64,000 nucleotides of DNA from Bin127 sp965221625 (lineage in GTDB: Bacteria; Chloroflexota; Dehalococcoidia; Lucifugimonadales; Lucifugimonadaceae), in the NCBI GenBank assembly GCA_965221625.1, contig OZ244903.1, positions 1,240,001 through 1,304,000 on the forward strand, read 5' to 3'. Shown one piece after another: positions 24,565 to 33,324 of the stretch. Position 1 is the stretch's first letter; each line of letters starts with the position of its first letter. The notes under the pieces were generated by a model. That model made no database searches and was not told the origin of the DNA. It worked only from the letters and a program-made list of their open reading frames with translations. The translations under genes were made by a program, and so were the position numbers.

Positions 24565-27471
24565 ATGACCACTCAAGATTCGAGACATAGCGAGCCTGTT
24601 GTCAACAGAGAGTTGGGGAACATCCTTCGTGGAATGTTGTCTGGTTGTGTGGTTCGTTCCGAGAACACACGGCTCGTCGAAGGCAACGCGAGTCTGCAGA
24701 TTGACAACCTGATCACGGCCACGGGGCGTGCACCGGTGGTCGTCGAGGCCGAATATGCTGCTGTCGGTGATGCGCAAGACGATGCGATAGGTCGTCTCGG
24801 CGTGCCAGTGGTTGGTGAGATCCATCCGATCGAGGCTGCCATCGCGCTGCAATATCCCGATGCCATCAGCTCTGCAGATGACCTTCACGCGGCTCTCATC
24901 GAGGCGGAATTCAGCTACGCAGTCCACTATCAAGATGGGAGTCGTTTTCCGAAGTCTGGATGGTTGACCGGTGGCGCGATGGATCTCGCGGACCTCATTC
25001 GTTTGGCATCGGTACCTGAGAAGGCGGTGAACGACGCGACCGACAGGTTGCAGCAGGGCATTGATCGTGCTGCCAACGTGCTTGGTGAGCTGTCCGAGAT
25101 GGGTTCAGGCGTTACTGGTCAGATCGCTGCGTTGTTGGGGATGACGGACGTGCCGCAGACCCGTCGGATGGCTTCTGCGATCTTGGCCAATGCGATGATC
25201 TTTCATCAACGACTATCGCGGATGCATCCTGAGATCAAGTCGTTGAGGTTAGTTTGCGGTCCTGGGGTGCCGAACCCTCAAGATGCGACGTTGGCTGCTT
25301 GGGAGGCGATCCTCGGCGTCAACTATTGGGCGATATTCGCCATTGCACGGGACATCCTGAACCAGATTCCGAATGGACACGCGGTTCTGATATTGGACGA
25401 GCTCCGAGAGACTGCACAACATTTCGACAGTACCCGTGTTGATCACGCGCACCACTTGACCGGTCAGATCTTCCAGCGTTTGATATCAGATCGCAAGTAT
25501 CTAGCAACCTTCTATACCCGTCCCGAGTCGGCGGCATTATTGGCGCGCTTGGCGGTTGAGAAGCTGGACGGTGTGGATTGGGGTGATGCGAAAGCGATCG
25601 GACGATTGCGTGTAGGTGACTTTGCATGCGGCACCGGGGCGTTGCTGTCGGCGGTTTACGATCAGTTGGCGAATCGGCATGCGAATGCCGGTGGCGATCC
25701 TGCGGAGTTGCACGCTGACATGATGGAAGAGGTGCTTTACGGCTGTGACGTGATGCCATCAGCGATCCATCTCTCCGGATCGACACTTTCGGGAGTCCGT
25801 CCGGACATCGGCTTCAACAAGTCGCGTCTGTACACGATGCCGTATGGTCGTCAAGTTGACGGCTCGGTGAAGATCGGATCGTTGGAGCTGCTGCAATCGT
25901 CGGAGATCGTGACGCTTTTCAACACGAGCGATCCTGCGTTACGCACTGGCAGCGTGGGTGAAGAGACTGCTGCACAAGTGAATGTCGAGATCTGCGACGA
26001 GATGTTCGACTTGGTGATCATGAATCCGCCGTTTACGCGTGCCGGATCTGACTGGGAAGGCAGTGAACGACACGAGGACTACGTCAAGCAGTTCCGAGGT
26101 TTGTCCACAGATTTCGCCACTCAAAAGGCGATGTCAGCAAGGTTGAAGGATCAAAGCAAGGGGACTTGCTATCACGGATTCGCTGGGATTGCATCGGCAT
26201 TCGTGGCGTTGGCCGACAAGAAGCTCAAACCGGGTGGCATATTGGCGTTGGTGTTGCCTTTGACGGTAGCTGCAGGCGCATCGTGGGAGCGCGTGAGGTC
26301 CCTGTTGGCTTCAGCGTATGACGATATTTCCGTGTTGAGCATTTCTTCTGCCCGTGATGACGTTTCATTCTCGTCTGATACTTCGATCGCCGAATGCTTG
26401 GTAATCGCGCGCAAGAAAGGTTTAGGTGAACCAGAAAAGAAGCCCGTTCTTTTCGGATCCTTGAATGACCGGCCGAGCGGTTTCGAATCCTCTGCTGCGA
26501 TCGCACGGGGCATCCCCTCCGATGCGGAGATCCGAGAATTGTCAGACGGTCCTTACGGCGGCAACCAAGTAGTAGTCGGCGATGGGTCGGTCGGCGAGAT
26601 GTTGGTGGCTGACATCGAAACGAAGTCGAATTGGGGCTGCGTGAGATTTGCTGACGCTTCGGTTATGCAAACCGCATACGCTTTGGGGCAGTCGAATCTG
26701 TGGTTGCCAAGCGAATCAAGATCGCGGCCCTTGCCAGTGACCACTCTGTCAAATATCGGCAGCCGTGGTTGGCAGCATCGGAACCTTGTGGGCGGACCCA
26801 CAGCCCCTTTTACCAAATTTGCACCAAGTCCCACGTCTACCTTTCCGGCAATCTGGAACCACGATGCCAAGAAAGAGACGCGCATCGTCTGCGAACCAGA
26901 CTGTCAGTTAATCGTGCGGCGAGGTTTGGAGGAAAGGGCAGCAACAGCATGGGAGACTGCAAGTCGAGGCCACTTGAATCAAGATTTCAGGTTCAATTCC
27001 CAACCGCTGACCGCGTCATTCACAGATCGAAAATCGATCGGCGGTACCGCATGGCCAAACATCAGCTTCCCTGATGATCGATTCGATTTTCCATTCGTCT
27101 TATGGTGCAACTCGACTGTGGGTTTGCTTTCCTTCTGGTGGCATTCAAACCGGCAGCAAGTCGGCAGGGGGCGCATCACCATCCGCTCTGCCGAGTCGTT
27201 ACCGGTCCTTGACCTCCGCAAGTTGAGCGACGACGAGCTTTTGATCGCCGAGAGCATCTTTGACGAGTTTCGTGACAAAGATCTGAAGCCGGCGTACCTC
27301 GCCGACGCCGATCCCAATCGAGCATTACTCGACCGGCGCGTAGTGTGCGACCTCCTAGGTTTCGAGGAGGATGTCTACGAAGGCGTCCGGAGATTGGCAG
27401 CCAAGTGGTGCGCTGAACCCTCCGTCCACGGCGGCAAGAAGCGACCAACAGACGCTGAGCTGGTGATTTAG
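24565..27471 (+). CDS. Type IIG-like nuclease/N6-adenine methyltransferase fusion (array 2, copy 4)
   Basis: The 968-residue protein has an N-terminal half near-identical to copies 1, 2 and 5 (D47, E61-A-E63, FACGTG, NPPF present). Right after NPPFTR it switches to the insert of copy 3 (AGSDWEGSERHEDYVKQF), shared until GFESSAAIARG. There it diverges again into its own recognition segment (WLPSESRSRPLPVTTLSNIG). The C-terminal block is a third type, with features of both others: RFNSQPLTASFTDRKSIGG and WWHSNRQQVGRGRITIRS. The predicted DNA target should differ from those of copies 1, 2, 3 and 5. Confidence 0.88.
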   Translation: MTTQDSRHSEPVVNRELGNILRGMLSGCVVRSENTRLVEGNASLQIDNLITATGRAPVVVEAEYAAVGDAQDDAIGRLGVPVVGEIHPIEAAIALQYPDAISSADDLHAALIEAEFSYAVHYQDGSRFPKSGWLTGGAMDLADLIRLASVPEKAVNDATDRLQQGIDRAANVLGELSEMGSGVTGQIAALLGMTDVPQTRRMASAILANAMIFHQRLSRMHPEIKSLRLVCGPGVPNPQDATLAAWEAILGVNYWAIFAIARDILNQIPNGHAVLILDELRETAQHFDSTRVDHAHHLTGQIFQRLISDRKYLATFYTRPESAALLARLAVEKLDGVDWGDAKAIGRLRVGDFACGTGALLSAVYDQLANRHANAGGDPAELHADMMEEVLYGCDVMPSAIHLSGSTLSGVRPDIGFNKSRLYTMPYGRQVDGSVKIGSLELLQSSEIVTLFNTSDPALRTGSVGEETAAQVNVEICDEMFDLVIMNPPFTRAGSDWEGSERHEDYVKQFRGLSTDFATQKAMSARLKDQSKGTCYHGFAGIASAFVALADKKLKPGGILALVLPLTVAAGASWERVRSLLASAYDDISVLSISSARDDVSFSSDTSIAECLVIARKKGLGEPEKKPVLFGSLNDRPSGFESSAAIARGIPSDAEIRELSDGPYGGNQVVVGDGSVGEMLVADIETKSNWGCVRFADASVMQTAYALGQSNLWLPSESRSRPLPVTTLSNIGSRGWQHRNLVGGPTAPFTKFAPSPTSTFPAIWNHDAKKETRIVCEPDCQLIVRRGLEERAATAWETASRGHLNQDFRFNSQPLTASFTDRKSIGGTAWPNISFPDDRFDFPFVLWCNSTVGLLSFWWHSNRQQVGRGRITIRSAESLPVLDLRKLSDDELLIAESIFDEFRDKDLKPAYLADADPNRALLDRRVVCDLLGFEEDVYEGVRRLAAKWCAEPSVHGGKKRPTDAELVI

Positions 27472-27512
27472 CGTCTCGGCGAGTTTGGTGCAGTTACCTA
27501 GCGATTCCCTGA
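27472..27512 (+). repeat. 41-bp conserved intergenic spacer, copy 3
   Basis: This third instance of the array spacer differs from the others at a few positions (ACCTAGCGATTCCCTGA at the end). It separates copies 4 and 5. Confidence 0.85.
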
Positions 27513-30401
27513 ATGACCACTCAAGACGCAAGACATAGCGAGCCTGCTGTCAACCGAGAGTTGGGGAACATCCTTCGTGGAATGTTGTCTGGTTGTGTGG
27601 TTCGTTCGGAGAACACCCGGCTCGTCGAAGGCAACGCGAGTCTGCAGATTGACAACCTGATCACGGCCACGGGACGTGCACCGGTGGTCGTTGAGGCCGA
27701 ATATGCTGCTGTCGGTGATGCGCAAGACGATGCGATAGGTCGGCTTGGTTTGCCAGTGGTTGGAGAGATCCATCCAATCGAAGCTGCCATCGCGCTCCGA
27801 TATCCCGATGCCATCAGCTCTGCAGATGACCTTCACGCGGCCTTGATTGAAGCGGAATTCAGCTACGCAGTCCACTATCAGGATGGGAGTAGGTTCCCGA
27901 AGTCAGGTTGGTTGACCGGTGGCGCGCCTGATCTCGCGGACCTCATTCGTTTGGCATCGGTTCCCGAGAAGGCGGTCAACGACGCCACGGATCGTTTGCA
28001 GCAGGGCATTGATCGTGCTGCCAACGTGCTTGGTGAACTGTCCGAGATGGGTTCAGGTGTTACTGGTCAGATCGCGGCGTTGTTGGGGATGACGGACGTA
28101 CCGCAAACCCGTCGGATGGCTTCTGCGATCTTGGCCAATGCGATGATCTTTCATCAACGGCTATCGCGGATGCATCCTGAGATCAAGTCGTTGAGGTTAG
28201 TTTGCGGTCCTGGGGTGCCGAACCCTCAAGATGCGACGTTGGCAGCTTGGGAGGAGATCCTCGGCGTCAACTATTGGGCGATATTCGCCATTGCACGGGA
28301 CATCCTGAACCAGATTCCGAATGGACACGCGGTTCTGATATTGGATGAGCTCCGAGAGACTGCACAACATTTCGACAGTACCCGTGTTGATCACGCGCAC
28401 CATCTGACCGGTCAGATTTTCCAACGGTTGATATCGGATCGCAAGTATCTAGCAACCTTCTACACGCGTCCAGAATCGGCGGCACTATTAGCGCGCTTGG
28501 CGGTGGAGAAGCTGGACGGTGTGGATTGGGGTGATGCCGGAGCGATCGGACGACTTCGTGTAGGTGATTTTGCATGCGGCACCGGAGCCTTGCTGTCAGC
28601 GGTTTACGATCAGTTGACTAATCGGCATGCGAATGCCGGTGGTGATCCTGCGGAGTTGCACGCCGACATGATGGAAGAGGTGCTCTACGGCTGTGACGTG
28701 ATGCCATCAGCGATCCATCTCTCCGGCTCGACACTTTCGGGGGTCCGTCCGGATATCGGCTTCAACAAGTCGCGTTTGTACACGATGCCGTATGGTCGTC
28801 AGGGAGACGGTTCGGTGAAGATCGGTTCTTTGGAGCTGCTGCAATCGTCCGAGATCGTGACGCTATTCAACACGAGCGATCCTGCGTTACGCACTGGCAG
28901 CGTTGGGGAAGAGACGGCAGCACAAGTGAATGTCGAGATCTGTGACGAGATGTTCGACTTGGTGATCATGAATCCGCCGTTTACTCGGGCAACGAACCAC
29001 GAAGGTGCTCACGCCGACATAACCAACCCTGCTTTCGCGGCGTTTGGGGCAACGCGAAGAGACCAGAGTGAGATGGGTAATCGCACTAACCGACTGGGGG
29101 CGAACTCTTGCTATCACGGCAACGCTGGCATAGCCTCAGCTTTCGCAGCATTGGCGCATACCAAGCTCAAACCGGGAGGCGTACTCGCGCTTGTTATGCC
29201 GTTGACCGCGGCTGCGGGTCTGTCCTGGCAAGGTTTCCGCGACATGATCTCCGATCGATACGCCGACCTGCAGGTGATCAGTATCGCCGCCAACGGCGAT
29301 AATCTGTCGTTTTCTTCGGATACCGCGATCGCCGAGTGCTTGATTGTTGCCAAAAAACGTTCGGGTCGTTCAGAAGCCGCGTTGAGTGAATTCGTGGCTT
29401 TGAAAGGTCGTCCAAAGGGGTTCGCCGATGCTGCTGCAATAGCGCGGGCGATCAACACGCCCAGGAGCGTTGAGGATGGGCCTTATGGAGGATCACGATT
29501 AATCGTTGGTGATGAAAGCGTCGGCGAGCTAATCCTTGCAGGATCGCAAAGCGAACAATGGGGGACGGTAAGACTTCGAGACGGGTCATTGGCCCAGAGC
29601 GCAAATGCCTTGTCTCGCTCCTCGCTTTGGTTGGCCGGTTCAACCAAGGCGCAACCGTGTGTGATGGCAGAGTTGGGAGAAGTGGGCGATTTGGGATTCG
29701 TTCACAGGGACATCATCGGTCACCCGCCTCGAGCTCCGTTTGAAAAGTTACCTCCAAACCCAACGGCTACCTATCCGGCTCTTTGCAACCACGACGCCAA
29801 GAAAGAGAGGCGTATCGTCTGCGATCCCGACGCAGAGTTGATCGTGCGACAAGGTTTGGAGGAGAAGGCTGGAGTGATCTGGGCAACCGCAAGCCGTGCG
29901 CATCTGAACCAAGACTTCAGATTCAATTCGCAACCGTTAACTGCGGCGTTCACCGAGAGGAAAACTATCGGCGGTGTTGCTTGGCCAAACGTTGGTTTCC
30001 CCGATGACCGCTTTGACTTCCCGTTTGTCCTTTGGTGCAACTCAACACTTGGATTGGTGTCGTTCTGGTGGCATGCGAACCGTCAACAGGACGGTAGGGG
30101 GCGCATCACCATCCGCTCTGCCGAGTCGTTACCCGTTCTTGACCTCCGCAAGTTGAGCGACGACCAGCTTTCGATCGCCGAAGGCATCTTTGACGAGTTT
30201 CGCGACAAAGATCTGAAGCCGGCGTACCTCGCCGACGCCGATCCCAATCGAGCATTGCTCGACCGACGCGTAGTGTGCGACCTCCTAGGTTTCGAGGAGG
30301 ATGTCTACGAAGGCGTCCGGAGATTGGCAGCCAAGTGGTGCGCTGAACCCTCCGTCCACGGCGGCAAGAAGCGACCGAATGACGCCGAGCTGGTGATTTA
30401 A
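27513..30401 (+). CDS. Type IIG-like nuclease/N6-adenine methyltransferase fusion (array 2, copy 5)
   Basis: The 962-residue protein has the common N-terminal half (D47, E61-A-E63, FACGTG, NPPF), then an insert of its own after NPPFTR (ATNHEGAHADITNPAFAAF). Its recognition segment is also unique (WLAGSTKAQPCVMAELGEVG). The C-terminal block is that of copy 2 (RFNSQPLTAAFTERKTIGG, WWHANRQQDGRGRITIRS). It is the last gene of array 2. Downstream the minus strand carries a decayed gene end that aligns with the one behind array 1. Confidence 0.88.
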   Translation: MTTQDARHSEPAVNRELGNILRGMLSGCVVRSENTRLVEGNASLQIDNLITATGRAPVVVEAEYAAVGDAQDDAIGRLGLPVVGEIHPIEAAIALRYPDAISSADDLHAALIEAEFSYAVHYQDGSRFPKSGWLTGGAPDLADLIRLASVPEKAVNDATDRLQQGIDRAANVLGELSEMGSGVTGQIAALLGMTDVPQTRRMASAILANAMIFHQRLSRMHPEIKSLRLVCGPGVPNPQDATLAAWEEILGVNYWAIFAIARDILNQIPNGHAVLILDELRETAQHFDSTRVDHAHHLTGQIFQRLISDRKYLATFYTRPESAALLARLAVEKLDGVDWGDAGAIGRLRVGDFACGTGALLSAVYDQLTNRHANAGGDPAELHADMMEEVLYGCDVMPSAIHLSGSTLSGVRPDIGFNKSRLYTMPYGRQGDGSVKIGSLELLQSSEIVTLFNTSDPALRTGSVGEETAAQVNVEICDEMFDLVIMNPPFTRATNHEGAHADITNPAFAAFGATRRDQSEMGNRTNRLGANSCYHGNAGIASAFAALAHTKLKPGGVLALVMPLTAAAGLSWQGFRDMISDRYADLQVISIAANGDNLSFSSDTAIAECLIVAKKRSGRSEAALSEFVALKGRPKGFADAAAIARAINTPRSVEDGPYGGSRLIVGDESVGELILAGSQSEQWGTVRLRDGSLAQSANALSRSSLWLAGSTKAQPCVMAELGEVGDLGFVHRDIIGHPPRAPFEKLPPNPTATYPALCNHDAKKERRIVCDPDAELIVRQGLEEKAGVIWATASRAHLNQDFRFNSQPLTAAFTERKTIGGVAWPNVGFPDDRFDFPFVLWCNSTLGLVSFWWHANRQQDGRGRITIRSAESLPVLDLRKLSDDQLSIAEGIFDEFRDKDLKPAYLADADPNRALLDRRVVCDLLGFEEDVYEGVRRLAAKWCAEPSVHGGKKRPNDAELVI

Positions 30402-30527
30402 CCGACGTACCAAATCCCTCAGATCTGGATCAGTGCGGACGTCGAAATCGAATGGCACCGATTGGGCTGAGCCGAAGCTGCGTGGATCAACAATCGGTAC
30501 CAGTTGACTTCGCCGAAATTCATTCAC
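30402..30527 (-). pseudogene. Gene-end remnant downstream of array 2
   Basis: The minus strand reads FRRSQLVPIVDPRSFGSAQS followed by VPFDFDVRTDPDLRDLV, then runs antisense into copy 5 without a stop. It aligns at DNA level with 9980-10045 behind array 1. The parent family is not recognised. From 30528 to 30820 I see no gene. Confidence 0.35.
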
Positions 30528-30820
30528 CGCAACTTGTGATTACCGCGTGATCAGCCGTTGCTGGGATTGAGCGTATGCGAATGCAACGGTCAAGTTTGCT
30601 TTTGCCGCGTGACTGCGCTAACGGCGCGCGGACGACATCATTCAATGCACGAATGGATGTTGTCGCTCTCTGTCAGCACGCCGCCGCGCGGTACACGCAA
30701 CAATCAAATTATCGTACAACGAGCGAACGCGTGCGACGTTCGGCACCCGTGGCCCGAATCTCCGGCGGACAGTGACAACACATTGAAGTTTCCACCGAAT
30801 CGGGCAGTCAGTTGATGCAT

Positions 30821-31193
30821 CTAAACTGGGTTCAGTTCACCGCGTCTCTTGGCATTGAGTGCCTCGGCTGCGAATGAATTTAACCTCACGGCGACAATAT
30901 CGTCTTCGAGTTCTCGATCCTACTCCTCCCAATCCCGTTCCCGGAACCAACTGCGTGATTCGGCGTAGTTGACTTCACCAGATCGCCAATCGCTTTTTGA
31001 GGGCAGACACAGTAGTCATCTTGCTCCCCGCAAACGATACGACCTTCTCTTGAGCGACTGTAAACTGCTCAATTTTCCGAATCAAGTGCATCGACTCATT
31101 TGCCCATTTGACTGATGACCCACGAACGTACTGCGATACTCCGCTTGCGACTCCGTTTCGAGTCGGCAGCGCAAACGTTGCAAGGTCAACCAC
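30821..31193 (-). pseudogene. Broken small gene in the toxin operon
   Basis: A GTG three bases after the vapC stop opens 72 codons (ending SALKKRLAIW and TGA). Protein-like sequence continues in the next frame as SGEVNYAESRSWFRERDWEE, meets a TAG at 30920-30922, and then reads on as DRELEDDIVAVRLNSFAAEA to a TAG at 30821. Together these suggest a ~120-residue gene with one frameshift and one nonsense change. I do not recognise the family. Confidence 0.45.
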
Positions 31194-31196
31194 CGA

Positions 31197-31613
31197 TCAG
31201 TTGTAGCGGAACACGTACGGATCGATCACACCCACACCGGTTGGTTCGAAGTGGCGGACGTTGCGCGTCACCACGGTCAGCTCGTGCTCGAGTGCAGTAG
31301 CGGCGATGAAAAGGTCGGCGTTATCATTGCCAATCTGGTCCGAAAGGCGGCCCCAGCGTCTGGCGATCGAGGCATCAACTGGCAGGATGCGGTCTGCAAA
31401 GGTCGTTGAGATGTTGTCGAACCACACGGAGAGTGCCCCGGCAAAAGGCGGGTTCAAGCGAACCTGCTTTGCGATGCCTTTTTCGATCTCTCCAAGCGTG
31501 ATCACGCTCAAGTAAAGGTCAGAAGACTTTTGGGATTGCAGCCACAGTATTGGCGCAGGGTCCTTGTCCGGTCGACGCAACGCGCCAACGACGTTGGTGT
31601 CGAGCAAGTACAT
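31197..31613 (-). CDS. PIN-domain toxin, VapC/FitB-like
   Basis: The 138-residue PIN domain has acidic residues in MYLLDTNVV, in LGEIEKG and in NADLFIAATALEHELTVVTRN, the usual metal-binding set of PIN ribonucleases. Its ATG shares one base with the TGA of the upstream antitoxin (TGATG), the normal antitoxin-toxin coupling. It would cut RNA when the antitoxin is degraded. It appears full length and intact. Confidence 0.92.
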   Translation of the reverse strand: MYLLDTNVVGALRRPDKDPAPILWLQSQKSSDLYLSVITLGEIEKGIAKQVRLNPPFAGALSVWFDNISTTFADRILPVDASIARRWGRLSDQIGNDNADLFIAATALEHELTVVTRNVRHFEPTGVGVIDPYVFRYN

Positions 31614-31873
31614 CAGAACTCTATTTCGCGGAGCCTGATGGTCGAAGACTCGAACAGATCCTCCGGGCCACCTTTAGGGATCGCTAATAGATGCTGGATG
31701 AAATCGGGTTTCGCTGCTTCGTCGGTTAATCTGAGCCGTTCATACTCGTCGACCGCGACGATCATCACAGCGGGTTTGCCGCGGCGGGTGACTTCCTGCG
31801 GTTCACCAGCTATGGCGGCATCCACCACGGCACTGAATTGGGCTTTTGCGTCTTGAAGTTGCCAAGCTGCCAT
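31613..31873 (-). CDS. Phd/YefM-type antitoxin
   Basis: The 86-residue protein starts MAAWQLQDAKAQFSAVVDAA and continues VTRRGKPAVMIVAVDEYERL, the DNA-binding N-terminal half of the Phd/YefM family. The C-terminal tail HLLAIPKGGPEDLFESSTIR would wrap the PIN toxin encoded next. A Phd antitoxin with a PIN toxin is a common pairing. The gene is preceded by GGAG and an operator-like repeat at 31885-31902, so it likely represses its own operon. Confidence 0.9.
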   Translation of the reverse strand: MAAWQLQDAKAQFSAVVDAAIAGEPQEVTRRGKPAVMIVAVDEYERLRLTDEAAKPDFIQHLLAIPKGGPEDLFESSTIRLREIEF

Positions 31874-31884
31874 AACTCATCTCC

Positions 31885-31902
31885 AACTAGTCAGTCTAGT
31901 CA
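31885..31902. promoter_or_regulatory. Putative operator of the Phd-PIN operon
   Basis: AACTAGTCAGTCTAGTCA lies just upstream of the antitoxin start and overlaps its ribosome site. Read on the minus strand it is two TGACTAG heptamers two bases apart. The same 18 bases with one change precede the decayed antitoxin at 32244. Confidence 0.6.
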
Positions 31903-31995
31903 ATTGCAACACGTCTCGATCTACACTTGACCATTTGCCGGCCCAACCCAACGTCGAATGGCAACGACGGGTTGAACCGGATTGACACATCGGGA

Positions 31996-32244
31996 TCAAA
32001 GCTCCACATCGCGCAGACGCACGCGTGACGCTTCGAGCCAATCATCGGGCCCGCCTTTAGGCACCGCGAGAAGATGTTCGACCAAGGAAGGTGCGGGTGG
32101 TCGGTCTTGTTGGGTGCACTGCCAGTCAAGGTGCCTGGCAGACTGCGCTGCCGCGTGTTTCGCTGGCAGCGAAGTCAGTCGATGCTCCCCCGAGCGATTC
32201 ACAAGTTCATCTTCACTGGCATGTTGATGATCCCAAGAACCCAT
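31996..32244 (-). pseudogene. Degenerate second Phd-type antitoxin, no toxin
   Basis: From an ATG at 32244 with a perfect AGGAGG, an 82-residue frame runs to a stop. Its last third (SLVEHLLAVPKGGPDDWLEA then RVRLRDVEL) clearly matches the tail of the intact antitoxin at 31613. The N-terminal half (MGSWDHQHASEDEL, GEHRLTSLPAKHA) only faintly resembles the Phd DNA-binding domain and lacks its RRGKPAV core. No PIN gene follows. It may be a decayed copy, or a tail-only protein that could still bind the neighbouring toxin. Confidence 0.55.
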
Positions 32245-32258
32245 GACGCACCTCCTAG

Positions 32259-32276
32259 AACTAGTCAGACTAGTCA
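32259..32276. promoter_or_regulatory. Putative operator upstream of the degenerate antitoxin
   Basis: AACTAGTCAGACTAGTCA matches the site at 31885-31902 at 17 of 18 positions and has the same placement before the start codon. Two independent copies in front of related genes support a real binding site. Confidence 0.6.
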
Positions 32277-32672
32277 TTTTAACACATCCGGTGAATGTGT
32301 TCCTGTAGATGGCAGGATCACGCGGAGAAGAATGATCGAGGGTGAATGTCGCTTCAATCCCTTGAAGTCAGATCGAGACGCTCGTCTCTGAACACGCGAG
32401 TGTCGAACGGCGGTGTGCCCTCGGGGACAAGATGCTTCAGTGTACCTAGTCGAGAATAGTTGACGCGTGAACGTCGCAACACGAATCCATCAGGTCGCTC
32501 AGTTAGTCCAGGTTGGTCCCCACAGTTTTGCAACCATCGCATCCATTACTTGCTCCGAGGGCAATCTGCAAGCTTGTAGAGATCTTGACATTCATCATCC
32601 GAGTACACACAAAGTCTGATTCGAGAGTAGGCCGTAGGGGATGACAGCGGGACACTACACGTACCGGATTCA
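32277..32672. other. Intergenic region with no confident gene
   Basis: A minus-strand frame at 32354-32542 (62 codons, RRSRVNYSRLGTLKHLVPEG) reads somewhat like protein but has no family match I can name and no ribosome site. It may be another gene fragment in this toxin-antitoxin cluster. Nothing else stands out. Confidence 0.35.
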
Positions 32673-33092
32673 CTAGTCTGCAAACGGGTTGACGATCGTC
32701 AATCCTTGTATCCGTAAACCGTCTTGCATGTCTTCACTCAAGAGTTGCCTACATCCGCCGTCAATCGCGGCGGCCACGATCAATGAATCATAGAAGCTCA
32801 AGCTGTAAAAAGCTTGCAGGGCTATGGATTGACGATACGTCGCGACGGAGGGGTGAATTGTCCACAATGGCACCAACACGTTGTCGAGCAACTGCGTCGC
32901 TTCTTCCCACCTTGCCCCGAATTTGCGGGTAACGACATTCAGTGACTCTTGGACCACCTGGTTGCTAATGCATCCGCTTCCACGGCCAATGTGCGAGGAG
33001 ATTAAATTTTCGGCAAGGTCTTGTTTGGCCTCATCTGTTTCGTCGAACAAGTAGACGATGATGTTGGTGTCGATGAAGAACTCAGCGCTCAT
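32673..33092 (-). CDS. PIN-domain toxin, VapC-like
   Basis: The 139-residue PIN domain shows FFIDTNIIVYLFD, QVVQESLNV and LSFYDSLIVAAAIDGGCRQL with SEDMQDG, carrying the four conserved acidic positions. It overlaps the end of the upstream ribbon-helix-helix antitoxin gene by 11 bases. It is predicted to be an RNA-cleaving toxin and is not closely related to the PIN protein at 31197. Confidence 0.92.
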   Translation of the reverse strand: MSAEFFIDTNIIVYLFDETDEAKQDLAENLISSHIGRGSGCISNQVVQESLNVVTRKFGARWEEATQLLDNVLVPLWTIHPSVATYRQSIALQAFYSLSFYDSLIVAAAIDGGCRQLLSEDMQDGLRIQGLTIVNPFAD

Positions 33093-33306
33093 TCATTTCA
33101 TCCCTTGAGAATTTTCGACCTCCGGTACGAATGACGCGGCGCAGATCTCGGATTGTTTGGCGTGCCAAATCCGCCTGGCGTTCTCTCCGGGCGTATCGGC
33201 TCAACCACAGTCGAAACTGTTCGTTGAGAGTCGTGTGCTCTTCTGCCGCGCGTCGGCGCGCTGCCTCAATCAAGGCCTCATCGGCACTCAGAGTTATGTT
33301 TTTCAT
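33082..33306 (-). CDS. Ribbon-helix-helix-type antitoxin
   Basis: From the ATG at 33306 (GGAGGGAGAG directly upstream) the 74-residue protein reads MKNITLSADEALIEAARRRA then EEHTTLNEQFRLWLSRYA, a short beta strand and two helices as in RHH antitoxins. The basic C-terminus would contact the toxin. A start 15 bases earlier is less well placed. Two palindromes upstream (33325-33360) are likely its autoregulatory sites. Confidence 0.85.
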   Translation of the reverse strand: MKNITLSADEALIEAARRRAAEEHTTLNEQFRLWLSRYARRERQADLARQTIRDLRRVIRTGGRKFSRDEMNER

Positions 33307-33324
33307 CTCTCCCTCCGGCAACTC

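Noticed and set aside
4104..30401. BREX/PglX or Type I hsdM
   Set aside because: There are no PglZ, BrxC, HsdS or HsdR neighbours, and each protein already carries nuclease-like, methyltransferase and recognition parts in Type IIG order.
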